Shown: piece after piece, positions 17,854 through 26,623 of the stretch
Numbering within the stretch: position 1 is the first letter of the stretch
How the letters are laid out: the number at the start of each line of letters is the position of its first letter
Source of the DNA: Sinorhizobium medicae
Lineage (GTDB): Bacteria; Pseudomonadota; Alphaproteobacteria; Rhizobiales; Rhizobiaceae
Reading direction: 5' to 3'
Assembly (NCBI RefSeq): GCF_007827695.1
Contig: NZ_VITA01000006.1
Coordinates: 1 to 64,000 of the forward strand
Length of the DNA: 64,000 nucleotides
Notes under the pieces: generated by a model
What the model saw: only the letters and a program-made list of their open reading frames with translations
Databases searched by the model: none
What the model was told of the DNA's origin: nothing
Position numbers and translations under genes: made by a program

Positions 17854-19014
17854 GTGAGTTTCGAACGGGCGCTGAGCGCCGAATATATTCAGCCCGCCGA
17901 CGCATCCAGCGCGATGCTCGTCGGGCGCGTCTGGTCCAAAACCGCCGGCGGACCCTGTCCGGTCCTGATCAAGGGCGGAGAGGTGTTCGACCTGACCCCG
18001 ATAGCGGCAACGATCTCGGCGCTTCTCGAGATCGACGGGCTGGCGGACGCTTTGCGCGATTCCACGCGCTTTGCGAGTCTCGGCTCTCTCGACGCGTTCC
18101 TCACGGGCGAGGCGGGCGATCTTCTCGCGCCAGCCGATCTGCAGGCCGTCAAGGCGGCTGGCGTCACCTTTGCGGACAGCATGCTGGAGCGCGTGATCGA
18201 GGAACAGGCCAAGGGCGATCCGCTGCGTGCGCAGGAGATCCGCGGCCGGCTGGCGCCCGTCCTCGGCGACAATCTCAAGGGCCTCGTCGCCGGTTCGCAG
18301 AAGGCCGCCGAGGTCAAGAAACTGCTCCAGGAACTCGGTCTTTGGTCGCAATACCTCGAAGTGGGTATCGGTCCCGACGCCGAAATCTTCACCAAGGCGC
18401 AGCCTATGTCTTCGGTCGGCTGTGGTGCGGATATCGGCATCCACCCCAAATCCGACTGGAACAATCCCGAGCCGGAGGTGGTCCTGGCCGTCACGTCGAA
18501 GGGCAAGATCGTCGGCGCCACACTCGGCAATGACGTCAATCTTCGCGATTTCGAAGGACGTTCCGCACTGCTCCTCAGCAAGGCCAAGGACAATAATGCG
18601 TCCTGCTCGATCGGCCCTTTCATCCGGCTCTTCTACGGCGATTTCACGATTGAGGACGTAAAGCAGGCGGAGGTCTCCCTCGTCGTCGACGGCAGGGAAG
18701 GGTTCAGGATGACCGGCGTCAGTCCGATGTCTGCGATCAGCCGCAGCCCTGAAGATCTGGTTTCGCAGCTTCTGAATGACAACCATCAGTATCCTGACGG
18801 GGTCGTTTTCTTCCTCGGGACCATGTTTGCGCCGGTGAAGGATCGTCGAGGCGCGGGACTTGGTTTCACGCATGAAATCGGAGACAGGGTCGAGATTTCG
18901 ACCCCGCATCTCGGGCGACTCGTAAACTGGGTCGATCACAGCGACCGCTGCCCGAAATGGAGTTTCGGCATCGGCGCTCTGATGAAGAATCTTGCCGCGC
19001 GCGGGCTCTTGTAG
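17854..19014 (+). CDS. FAH-superfamily 2-keto-3-deoxy sugar-acid dehydratase/hydrolase (XylX-like)
   Basis: A 386-residue fumarylacetoacetate-hydrolase-fold protein. The catalytic domain (about 170-385) has GCGADIGIHPKSDWNNPEPEVVL, ATLGNDVNLRDFEGRSALLL, KDNNASCSIGPFI and FLGTMFAPVKDR, which match the long (about 390-residue) FAH proteins that include Caulobacter XylX, a 2-keto-3-deoxy-D-xylonate dehydratase giving alpha-ketoglutarate semialdehyde. It would take the product of the 11592-13370 dehydratase. GTG 17854 is preferred: a GGAGG lies 7 bases upstream. The in-frame ATG 17836 would place that GGAGG inside the gene. First gene of the FAH-TRAP operon. Confidence 0.8.
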   Translation: MSFERALSAEYIQPADASSAMLVGRVWSKTAGGPCPVLIKGGEVFDLTPIAATISALLEIDGLADALRDSTRFASLGSLDAFLTGEAGDLLAPADLQAVKAAGVTFADSMLERVIEEQAKGDPLRAQEIRGRLAPVLGDNLKGLVAGSQKAAEVKKLLQELGLWSQYLEVGIGPDAEIFTKAQPMSSVGCGADIGIHPKSDWNNPEPEVVLAVTSKGKIVGATLGNDVNLRDFEGRSALLLSKAKDNNASCSIGPFIRLFYGDFTIEDVKQAEVSLVVDGREGFRMTGVSPMSAISRSPEDLVSQLLNDNHQYPDGVVFFLGTMFAPVKDRRGAGLGFTHEIGDRVEISTPHLGRLVNWVDHSDRCPKWSFGIGALMKNLAARGLL

Positions 19015-19032
19015 GCGGAACGGGAGGGGCAG

Positions 19033-19566
19033 ATGCAAAAAGCGATCGATATTTTCTACAGACTTCTCGGGCTGCTGCTGATCATGCTGCTCGCAGGCAT
19101 GGCCTTGATGGTGTTCCTGAACGTGGTGCTGCGCTACGGCTTCAACTCCGGGATCAACATCTCGGACGAGATGTCGCGGTACTTCTTCGTATGGCTGACC
19201 TTCATCGGTGCCGTCGTCACCTTCCGGGAAAACTCGCATGTCGGCGTCGAGACCCTGGTCACGCTGTTCGGCCGCAAGGGCCGCATCATCTGCATGATCC
19301 TTTCCAACATCGTCGTCATCGCAGTGTCGGCGATCTTCTTCTGGGGCACCTGGAAACAGTCGCCGATCAACGCCTCGATGGCTGCGCCCGTTACCGGCAT
19401 CTCGATGCTGTGGGTCTACGGGATCGGGTTCTTCACCGGTGCGGGCGTCGTCCTGATCGCGCTCGAACGCCTTTTCCGCTTGTTGACCGGGCGCGTAACG
19501 GAAGAAGAAATCGCCGCCTTCGCCGGTGAAAACATGTCTCTCGAACACCTGGCGGAGCGCACATAA
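19033..19566 (+). CDS. TRAP transporter small permease (DctQ)
   Basis: A 177-residue membrane protein with four hydrophobic segments (about 12-35, 48-70, 85-110, 130-155) and the DctQ landmarks VVLRYGFNSGINISDEMSRYFFVWLTFIGAV and FRENSHVGVE. It pairs with the DctM protein whose ATG overlaps its TAA by one base. Together with the DctP protein it forms a sodium-driven importer for carboxylated substrates, fitting a sugar acid as cargo. Confidence 0.92.
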   Translation: MQKAIDIFYRLLGLLLIMLLAGMALMVFLNVVLRYGFNSGINISDEMSRYFFVWLTFIGAVVTFRENSHVGVETLVTLFGRKGRIICMILSNIVVIAVSAIFFWGTWKQSPINASMAAPVTGISMLWVYGIGFFTGAGVVLIALERLFRLLTGRVTEEEIAAFAGENMSLEHLAERT

Positions 19567-20843
19567 TGACCCTTGTCGTCTTCATCGTTTCGCTACTCGG
19601 TGCCATGGCAATCGGCGTGCCGGTCGCCTTCTCCCTGATGTTCTGCGGCGTCATACTCATGTGGTACATGGGTATGTTCAACACCCAGATCATTGCTCAA
19701 AACATGATCGCGGGTGCCGATACCTTCACGCTCCTCGCCATTCCGTTCTTCATTCTCGCCGGTGAATTGATGAACGCGGGCGGGCTTTCGCGCCGCATCA
19801 TCGACTTCGCAATCGCCTGTGTCGGTCATATTCGCGGCGGCCTCGGCATCGTTGCCATCATGGCGGCTGTGATCATGGCGAGCATCTCCGGTTCGGCGGC
19901 AGCCGACACCGCGGCACTTGCCGCGATCCTCATACCGATGATGGCGAAGGCCGGCTACAACGTCCCCCGATCTGCCGGCCTGATCGCCGCAGGTGGCGTT
20001 ATCGCCCCCGTCATCCCGCCATCCATGGCCTTCATCGTGTTCGGGGTGGCGGCGAACGTTTCCATTACCCAGCTCTTCATGGCAGGCATCGTGCCCGGCC
20101 TCCTCATGGGTCTTGCCCTTGTCGCAACCTGGCTGCTGGTCGTGCGGAAGGATGATATCCAGCCACTTCCACGTACGCCTTTGAAAGAGCGTCTCCGCGT
20201 CACCGGGCGGGCGCTTTGGGCCCTCGGTATGCCGGTCATCATCCTGGGCGGCATCAAGGCCGGCGTCGTGACGCCGACCGAGGCCGCCGTGGTAGCCGCA
20301 TTCTATGCCCTCTTCGTCGGCATGGTCATTTATCGCGAGCTCAAGCCACGTGACCTGCCAGGCGTCATCCTGCAGGCCGCGAAGACCACCGCTGTCATCA
20401 TGTTCCTCGTCTGCGCTGCGCTCGTTTCCTCGTGGCTGATAACCGCGGCGAACATTCCAGCGGAAATCACCGGATTCATCTCTCCGCTGATCGACCGCCC
20501 GACGCTTCTGATGTTCGTCATCATGCTGGTCGTATTGGTTGTTGGCACCGCATTGGACCTTACCCCCACGATCCTGATCCTGACACCGGTGCTCATGCCG
20601 ATTATCAAGCAGGCTGGAATCGATCCTGTCTATTTCGGCGTTCTATTCATCATGAATACCTGCATAGGGCTGCTGACCCCGCCTGTCGGCGTCGTTTTGA
20701 ACGTCGTCAGCGGCGTCGGCCGGGTTCCGCTCGGAAAGGTCATTGTCGGCGTGACCCCATTCCTGGTCGCCCAGATACTGGTGCTTTTCCTTCTGGTCCT
20801 TTTTCCGGACATCGTCATCGTGCCCGCACGCTGGCTCAACTGA
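19566..20843 (+). CDS. TRAP transporter large permease (DctM)
   Basis: A 425-residue DctM protein with about twelve membrane segments. Landmarks are the LGAMAIGVPVAFSLMFCGV start, ADTFTLLAIPFFILAGELMNAGGLSRRIIDFA, MASISGSAAADTAALAAILIPMM, and GVIAPVIPPSMAFIVFGV. It is the transport channel of the TRAP system and lies between DctQ and DctP genes. Confidence 0.94.
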   Translation: MTLVVFIVSLLGAMAIGVPVAFSLMFCGVILMWYMGMFNTQIIAQNMIAGADTFTLLAIPFFILAGELMNAGGLSRRIIDFAIACVGHIRGGLGIVAIMAAVIMASISGSAAADTAALAAILIPMMAKAGYNVPRSAGLIAAGGVIAPVIPPSMAFIVFGVAANVSITQLFMAGIVPGLLMGLALVATWLLVVRKDDIQPLPRTPLKERLRVTGRALWALGMPVIILGGIKAGVVTPTEAAVVAAFYALFVGMVIYRELKPRDLPGVILQAAKTTAVIMFLVCAALVSSWLITAANIPAEITGFISPLIDRPTLLMFVIMLVVLVVGTALDLTPTILILTPVLMPIIKQAGIDPVYFGVLFIMNTCIGLLTPPVGVVLNVVSGVGRVPLGKVIVGVTPFLVAQILVLFLLVLFPDIVIVPARWLN

Positions 20844-20881
20844 TCCTCAACCCCTCATCAATAAGTCCAAGGGAGGACATC

Positions 20882-21886
20882 ATGAGAAAACTGCTACTAG
20901 CCACGACTGCCATCGCTCTCGGTCTTTCGTCCGCAGCGCCGGCCTTCGCCGAGTTCAACGAACGCAACATCCGGGTTTCGAACGGCATCAACGAAGATCA
21001 TCCCGTCGGCAACGGCATCAAGGCGATGCAGGCCTGCCTCGATGAAAAGTCGGGCGGCAAGCTGAAGCTCACCGCCTTCTGGGGCGGGGCGCTCGGTGGC
21101 GACCTTCAGGCAACGCAGGCCCTTCGTTCGGGCGTACAGGAAGCCGTCGTCACCTCGTCATCGCCGCTCGTCGGCATCATCCCGGCACTCGGCGTCTTCG
21201 ACCTGCCGTTCCTCTTCGCCAGCGCACAGGAAGCCTATACGGTGCTCGATGGCGATTTCGGCGACATGATGAACGAGAAGCTGGAGGCGGCCGGTCTGGT
21301 CAACCTCGCCTATTGGGAAAACGGCTTCCGCAACCTGTCGAACTCGGTTCGTCCGGTCACGAAATGGGAAGACTTCGAAGGAATGAAGGTTCGCGTAATG
21401 CAGAACAACATCTTCCTCGACACCTTCCAGAACCTCGGCGCCAACGCCACTCCGATGGCCTTCGGCGAAGTGTTCTCGGCGCTTGAAACCAAGGCGATCG
21501 ACGCTCAGGAAAACCCCTATGTGACGATCGATACCTCGAAGTTCTTCGAAGTGCAGAAATATGTGACCGAGACGAACCACGCCTACACGCCCTTCCTCTT
21601 CCTGTTCTCGAAGCCGATCTTCGACAGCTATACGCCGGAAGAGCAGGCAGCCCTGCGTGAATGCGCAATCGTCGGCCGCGACGAAGAGCGCAAGGTGATC
21701 CAGGACCTCAACAAGAAGTCGCTGGAAAAGATCAAGGAAGCCGGGCTTGAAGTGAACGTCCTGTCTGCTGAGGAACAGGCGCGCATTCGCGAAAAATCAA
21801 AGGTCGTCTATGAGAAACACAAGGCTGCGATCGGTGCCGACGTGGTCGACGCTATTCTCGCCAAGCTGGAAGAGATCCGCAAGTAA
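20882..21886 (+). CDS. TRAP transporter substrate-binding protein (DctP)
   Basis: A 334-residue periplasmic binding protein. Signal peptide MRKLLLATTAIALGLSSAAPAFA. The mature part has the DctP pattern: NGINEDHPVGNGIKAMQACLDEKSGGK, VRVMQNNIFLDTFQNLGANATPMAFGEVFSALETKAIDAQENP. The conserved arginine (KVRVMQN) would bind a substrate carboxylate. A GGGAGG precedes the ATG, 7 bases away. A strong terminator follows at 21933, closing the FAH-TRAP operon. Confidence 0.93.
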   Translation: MRKLLLATTAIALGLSSAAPAFAEFNERNIRVSNGINEDHPVGNGIKAMQACLDEKSGGKLKLTAFWGGALGGDLQATQALRSGVQEAVVTSSSPLVGIIPALGVFDLPFLFASAQEAYTVLDGDFGDMMNEKLEAAGLVNLAYWENGFRNLSNSVRPVTKWEDFEGMKVRVMQNNIFLDTFQNLGANATPMAFGEVFSALETKAIDAQENPYVTIDTSKFFEVQKYVTETNHAYTPFLFLFSKPIFDSYTPEEQAALRECAIVGRDEERKVIQDLNKKSLEKIKEAGLEVNVLSAEEQARIREKSKVVYEKHKAAIGADVVDAILAKLEEIRK

Positions 21887-21932
21887 CAGTAAAAGCCGGA
21901 TCTGAATAAGCGGCTTTGTTCGACCCCTTCGA

Positions 21933-21964
21933 AACCCGCGGCCACACGGCCGCGGGTTTTCTTC
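21933..21964 (+). terminator. intrinsic terminator after TRAP operon
   Basis: An 11-bp perfect stem AACCCGCGGCC/GGCCGCGGGTT with an ACAC loop and a TTTTCTT tail, 46 bases after the DctP stop. Confidence 0.9.
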
Positions 21965-22012
21965 ATTGGAGCGACCGGCATAGACGACTTCTCGTGTCTT
22001 CAGAAATCGTTC

Positions 22013-22032
22013 TTGTCATGTTGTAATGACAA
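22013..22032. promoter_or_regulatory. palindrome upstream of transketolase gene (candidate operator)
   Basis: Arms TTGTCAT and ATGACAA around GTTGTA, 36 bases before the transketolase start. The arms resemble the half-sites of the 15312 and 17786 palindromes, so the same GntR protein may act here. Confidence 0.45.
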
Positions 22033-22068
22033 CATTATAGGGTGAAGAGAGAATCTGGAGGCTTGTAC

Positions 22069-24063
22069 ATGTTCCACCGCCGTGAACTGGCGAACGCAAT
22101 TCGTTTCCTGACTGTCGACGTCGTGCAGAAGGCCAATTCCGGCCATCCCGGGACCGCAATGGGCATGGCGGATATTGCCGAGGTGCTTTGGAACGATTTT
22201 CTCAGGCACAATCCGGTCAATCCGAGATGGATCAACCGTGACCGTTTCGTTCAGTCGAACGGGCATGGTTCGATGCTGACCTATTCGCTGCTGCATCTCT
22301 CCGGCTACGGGGTGACGATTCAGGATTTGAAAGATCATCGAAAGCTGCATTCGAAGACGCCGGGCCATCCGGAATACGGCGTGACGGCCGGAGTCGAGAC
22401 GACCACCGGTCCGCTTGGCCAGGGCTTCGCCACGGCGGTCGGAATGGCTCTGGCGGAAAAGAAGCTGGCGCAGGAGTTCAACCGCGCCGGTTTCCCCATA
22501 GTCAATCACTTCACTTACGTTTTCGTTGGGGACGGCTGCCTCATGGAGGGGGTCGCGCAGGAGGCAGCCTCGCTTGCCGGTACTTTGAAGCTCAACAAGC
22601 TGGTCGCTGTCTATGACGACAACAAGATCTCCATCGACGGCGAGACGCCCGGCTGGTTCGCCGACGATAGCGCCGCTCGTTTCCGTGCGCTCGGCTGGAA
22701 CGTCATTGCGGATGTGGACGGCCATGATGCCGGCGCCATCGCCGCGGCATTTGCCGCTGCCCGCCAGTCGCAGGACAGGCCGACCATGATCTGCTGCAAG
22801 ACGGTGATCGGTTATGGCTCGCCGAACAAGCAGGGCAAGGAAGAGGTGCATGGCGCACCGCTCGGCGTGGAAGAAGTGGCGCGCACCCGCGAGCACCTCG
22901 GCTGGGCTCATGAGGCTTTCATCGTGCCGGACGCCGTGATGCAGGCCTGGGATGCCCGTCCGCGCGGCGAAAAAGCGGAAGCCGAATGGAGGACCCTTTT
23001 CGAGCGTTACAGAACAAAGCATCCGGATCTTGCGGCCGAACTGGAACGCCGTAGCGCCGGGCGGCTTCCGGACGGTTTCGACGCGGCCTTTGCGCGCGAG
23101 GCCGATCGCATTCTTGGCGGCGAGCCGATCAGGCAGCCGATCCGCAAGGCTTCGAACCGCGTCCTCGGCAATTTGCTTGAAGGCCTCCCGGAAGTGATCG
23201 GTGGTTCCGCCGATGTTTCCGTGTCGACGCTGGCATGGACCAGTGCAGCCCGCTCCATCACGCCGGACGATTTTTCAGGGAATTTCGTGCATTACGGCGT
23301 GCGGGAGTTCGGCATGTCCGCCATGATGAACGGTATGGCCGCCCATGGCGGTCTCATTCCCTACGGTGCCTGTTATCTCGTCTTCAGCGACTATAGCCGC
23401 AATGCCGTGCGCCTTTCGGCCCTGATGGGTCTCAAGGCGATCTTTCTCTACACGCATGATTCGGTCGGTGTCGGCGAGGACGGACCGACGCACCAGCCCT
23501 GCGAGCAGCTCGTGGCGCTCCGCGCTGTTCCCAACATGTCGCTGTGGCGGCCGGGCAGCGAGCTGGAAGCGCTTGTTGCCTGGGAATCCGCTTTGAAGCG
23601 CGAGGGGCCTAGCGTGATCGTCGCCGCGCGCCAGGAAGGTGGGGTGTTTGCGCACGAAAGCAGCGACATCGACGGCATCCGCCGCGGCGGGTACGTGCTG
23701 AAGGATTCCGGCGCCAAACCGGACATCGTCCTTGCTGCGACCGGATCGGAGATCGGCCTCATCCTCGAAGCGGCGGCAGTACTGGAGGAGCAAGGCAAAG
23801 CGGTGCGGCTGGCTTCCATTCCCAACGGCAATCTCTTCGCACGGCAGGACCGCGGCTATCAGGAAAGCGTCCTGGCTTTCGGCACGCCGACGGTTTTCGT
23901 GGAGGCTGCATCGCCGCTTTATTGGTACCAGTTCCTCAAGGGACCGGGTACGGTGGTCGGTGTGGATCGTTTCGGCGAATCAGCGCCCGGACCGGAGATC
24001 TATCGCGTCATGAACCTGACGGCCGAGCGGATCGTGTCCGAGGCCAGTCAACTCTTGCGCTGA
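22069..24063 (+). CDS. tkt: transketolase
   Basis: A 664-residue thiamine-diphosphate enzyme that moves a two-carbon unit between ketose and aldose phosphates in the pentose phosphate pathway. The N-terminal domain has ANSGHPGTAMGMADIAEVLW and ETTTGPLGQGFATAVGMALAEK. The ThDP motif is GDGCLMEG...NKLVAVYDDN. The pyrimidine domain (about 340-510) has GGSADVSVS, HYGVREFGMSAMMNGMAAHGG and THDSVGVGEDGPTHQP. Full length. ATG 22069 has a GGAGG 8 bases upstream. The xylulokinase gene follows, so the pair converts D-xylulose to D-xylulose 5-phosphate and onward. Probably a pathway-dedicated copy, with the housekeeping copy elsewhere. Confidence 0.93.
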   Translation: MFHRRELANAIRFLTVDVVQKANSGHPGTAMGMADIAEVLWNDFLRHNPVNPRWINRDRFVQSNGHGSMLTYSLLHLSGYGVTIQDLKDHRKLHSKTPGHPEYGVTAGVETTTGPLGQGFATAVGMALAEKKLAQEFNRAGFPIVNHFTYVFVGDGCLMEGVAQEAASLAGTLKLNKLVAVYDDNKISIDGETPGWFADDSAARFRALGWNVIADVDGHDAGAIAAAFAAARQSQDRPTMICCKTVIGYGSPNKQGKEEVHGAPLGVEEVARTREHLGWAHEAFIVPDAVMQAWDARPRGEKAEAEWRTLFERYRTKHPDLAAELERRSAGRLPDGFDAAFAREADRILGGEPIRQPIRKASNRVLGNLLEGLPEVIGGSADVSVSTLAWTSAARSITPDDFSGNFVHYGVREFGMSAMMNGMAAHGGLIPYGACYLVFSDYSRNAVRLSALMGLKAIFLYTHDSVGVGEDGPTHQPCEQLVALRAVPNMSLWRPGSELEALVAWESALKREGPSVIVAARQEGGVFAHESSDIDGIRRGGYVLKDSGAKPDIVLAATGSEIGLILEAAAVLEEQGKAVRLASIPNGNLFARQDRGYQESVLAFGTPTVFVEAASPLYWYQFLKGPGTVVGVDRFGESAPGPEIYRVMNLTAERIVSEASQLLR

Positions 24064-24092
24064 CGCGATGACTGCCAGACGACGGGGGAAGC

Positions 24093-25526
24093 ATGTATCT
24101 CGGTATCGACCTTGGCACCGGTTCGGTCAAAGCACTTCTGATCGACGATGACGGAAGGGCTGTCGGTGAGGCATCGCGGGCCTATCCCGTCTCCTCGCCG
24201 GTGCCTGGCTATGCCGAAACGGCACCTGCGGATTGGTGGGCACAAACGGTGGGGGCCGTGCGGGCCTGCTGCGAGGGGCGCGGCGGTGCCGTTCGCGGCG
24301 TCGGTCTCTCCGGCCAGGCTCATGGTCTTGTCGTTATAGGGGTAGAGGCAAAACCGTTGCGCCCGGCCATTTTGTGGGCCGACCAGCGTGCCACGGCCGA
24401 AATGGAGGCAGTGCTTGCCCTTCCGGAAGCGATACGGCTTCCGCTCGCCAACCCGGTCGTCAGCGGGATGGCCGGCCTCTCCCTGCTTTGGCTGCGGCGG
24501 AACGAGCCCGCCACCTACGCCGCGACCCGTCGTATCCTCTCCCCTAAGGACTGGTTGAGGCTCATGATGACCGGCGAGGTCGCAACGGAGCCCGCCGATG
24601 CGTCGATGACGCTGCTCTATGATGTCGGGACCGGCCGCTGGGCAGGGGATTTCCTGAGCGCCTTGTCGATCGACCCTGCGATCCTGGCACCCGTCGTCGA
24701 GTCCCATTCGGTAGCCGGCAGGCTGAGCGCAGCCGCGGCGGCTGAACTGGGTCTTCCTGCGGGGACGCCCGTGGCCGCAGGCCTTTCCGACACGGCATCC
24801 TGCCTGTTCGGCATGGGCCAGACGAAGCCCGGCTCCACGATCCTGCAGGTGGGGTCCGGCATCCAGATCATGTCCGTGGCCGAAGGCATCGAGCCGCAGG
24901 TCCAGCCCTTTTACAACAGCTATCGCGGCATTGGCCGCAGCCTTTATTCGATGGCCGCTCTGCAGAACGGGGGCACGGTGTTCGAGTGGGCGCGCATGGT
25001 GCTTGGCGCTTCCTGGCCTGAGATGTACCGCGCCGGCTTCGACGAGAGCGAAGGAAATGGCGGCGCGGTCTTCCTGCCCTATGTGACGGGAGAGCGCGCA
25101 CCGCTGCTCGATCCGAACGCCTCCGCCGCCTGGGCCTATCTGCGCCTCGGTTGCACCCGCAGCCAGCTCATCCGATCGGTCTTCGAAGGCGTTGCGCTCG
25201 CCGTACGCGATAGTTGGGATGCCTTGCGCGGCATAGGCCTTTCGGCCGATCGGATGCTCTTGACCGGCGGCGGCAGCACGGACCCGCGCTGGCAGCAGAT
25301 GCTTGCGGATATTCTTCAGGTGCCGCTCGTGCCGGCGCACGAGCTCGGCAATGCCACGATCGGTGCCGCCTATCTGGGCGGCATGGCGGCCGGTCATTGG
25401 CGGGGCGTCGAGGACATTCCTTTCCCGCAGGACCCGGCTGCGCCGGTCGAACCCCGCCCCTTCGACGGGCTGGACGTCCTTCTGTCGCGTTTTCGCGCCA
25501 CCTATCGTGGCTTGAGGCACATCTGA
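24093..25526 (+). CDS. xylB: xylulokinase (FGGY family)
   Basis: A 477-residue FGGY kinase. Phosphate motif GIDLGTGSVKALLID, substrate loop GVGLSGQAHGLVVI, catalytic aspartate in AAGLSDTASCL, and the C-terminal ATP motif LLTGGGSTDPRWQQMLADIL. The GQ-HG motif and position directly after transketolase support D-xylulose as substrate. The length is normal. A 29-base gap separates it from the transketolase gene, so both are on one transcript. Confidence 0.85.
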   Translation: MYLGIDLGTGSVKALLIDDDGRAVGEASRAYPVSSPVPGYAETAPADWWAQTVGAVRACCEGRGGAVRGVGLSGQAHGLVVIGVEAKPLRPAILWADQRATAEMEAVLALPEAIRLPLANPVVSGMAGLSLLWLRRNEPATYAATRRILSPKDWLRLMMTGEVATEPADASMTLLYDVGTGRWAGDFLSALSIDPAILAPVVESHSVAGRLSAAAAAELGLPAGTPVAAGLSDTASCLFGMGQTKPGSTILQVGSGIQIMSVAEGIEPQVQPFYNSYRGIGRSLYSMAALQNGGTVFEWARMVLGASWPEMYRAGFDESEGNGGAVFLPYVTGERAPLLDPNASAAWAYLRLGCTRSQLIRSVFEGVALAVRDSWDALRGIGLSADRMLLTGGGSTDPRWQQMLADILQVPLVPAHELGNATIGAAYLGGMAAGHWRGVEDIPFPQDPAAPVEPRPFDGLDVLLSRFRATYRGLRHI

Positions 25527-25538
25527 GACCTCTGCCTG

Positions 25539-25650
25539 GAGCGGGATGAGGAAGAGTGCGGGCGGTTCTCCGCCCGCATCCCACGCCTCGGCTCCTTGGA
25601 GTAGATCACGATGTTTTCAGGTCAGGCCGACCTGAAAACATCGTGATCTG
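25539..25650. repeat. intergenic repeat R3 (modules B and A) between convergent genes
   Basis: Module B (25539-25587) pairs GAGCGGGATG with GCATCCCACGC. Module A (25604-25648) pairs GATCACGATGTTTTCAGGTC with its complement around AGGC. Both can form strong hairpins. They fill the space between the convergent xylulokinase and GntR genes and may act as a two-way terminator. Confidence 0.85.
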
Positions 25651-25654
25651 GCGC

Positions 25655-26389
25655 TCAATAGGTCCGGTGCAGGTCGATGGTCAGCCGTGTGCGATCAGGA
25701 TGGTGCCAGGACTCGTAATATTCGAGCACCTGTTTATTCTGGTCGTAGGTGACTTCGCGGTTGAACAGAACGTAGCTGTTCATTTCCACATGCAGCTGCG
25801 CGGCGATAGCCTCTTCGTTTATGCGCGCGAGCTCGACCTGCCGTTTGCCGGTCGTCGCCACCGCGTCATAGCGTTTGGCAAGATACTGGTACAGCGAGAC
25901 TTCCTCGAGCTCTTTCGACTGGAGCAGGTCGGGAAAGCGTAAATAGGGCAGGTAGTTGCGCACGACGAGGAACACCACGCCGTCCGCATAGCGCAGGCGT
26001 TCCAGAAACACCGCATCATTTTCGCCGATCTGTTCCGCGACATGGGCGGGCGGCTTTATCCGTTCCTGTTTCAACACCCGGGTCGTCAGTTTGAAGCCGG
26101 CCTTGGCCATGCTTTCAAGCAGTGGATCGAGCTGCTGGACGAGCGCGATAGGCACCTTGCGGTCGAGCACGAAAGCGCCCCTTCCGCGCTCCGTCCCGAT
26201 GAGGTTGTCATGAGCAAGCGACTGGAGAGCCTGCCGGACGACGCTTCGCGAGACGTCGTACTGGTGACATAGCTCGCTTTCGGTCGGCAGCTTGCTGCCG
26301 GGAGGGTACGCTCCGGACTCGATCGCGGCCCGCAACGTCTCGCCGAGCTGGAAATAGAGGGGGATTGGTGAATTGCGCTCGATGCCCAT
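25655..26389 (-). CDS. GntR-family regulator, HutC/UTRA subfamily
   Basis: A 244-residue regulator with a winged helix-turn-helix (about 10-75: GAYPPGSKLPTESELCHQYDVSRSVVRQALQSL) and a UTRA effector domain (about 95-240) with FLERLRYADGVVFLVVRNYLP. It is divergent from the polyol dehydrogenase/ABC operon that begins at 26624 and most likely controls it. The inducer would be a polyol or ketose (phosphate). The stop lies only five bases from repeat R3. Confidence 0.9.
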   Translation of the reverse strand: MGIERNSPIPLYFQLGETLRAAIESGAYPPGSKLPTESELCHQYDVSRSVVRQALQSLAHDNLIGTERGRGAFVLDRKVPIALVQQLDPLLESMAKAGFKLTTRVLKQERIKPPAHVAEQIGENDAVFLERLRYADGVVFLVVRNYLPYLRFPDLLQSKELEEVSLYQYLAKRYDAVATTGKRQVELARINEEAIAAQLHVEMNSYVLFNREVTYDQNKQVLEYYESWHHPDRTRLTIDLHRTY

Positions 26390-26491
26390 GCGAATCTCTG
26401 CCTTCCGTTACCCGCGGCGTGACTCTGCCCGTTGTTCCCGTCACCTGACAAGCCGACATCGCAAAATGCGCCAGAACTCGTTCACGAGACG

Positions 26492-26539
26492 TTGACACCT
26501 CAAATCTGATCTGATTACGATGTCCGTACAACATAATAA
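26492..26539 (+). promoter_or_regulatory. candidate promoter and operator of polyol ABC operon
   Basis: TTGACA at 26492 and TACGAT at 26516 (18-base spacing) make a plausible sigma70 promoter. Directly downstream, CGTACAACATAATAA (26525-26539) recurs with one change at 58509-58523 upstream of the other ribose-type ABC operon. The divergent UTRA regulator may bind it. Inferred from sequence only. Confidence 0.45.
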
Positions 26540-26623
26540 GCGCAGACGCTGATATAGCATATCGCGCTGAGCTCTCAAACCGGGCTCAGGGCTGGGCCGA
26601 CTGCGGCATGAACAGGGGGCAGA

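Noticed and set aside
17770..19548. A 592-codon open frame on the minus strand
   Set aside because: It is antisense to the FAH-type gene and DctQ, is highly charged and low in hydrophobic patterning, and has no recognisable domain. Long antisense frames are usual in high-GC DNA.
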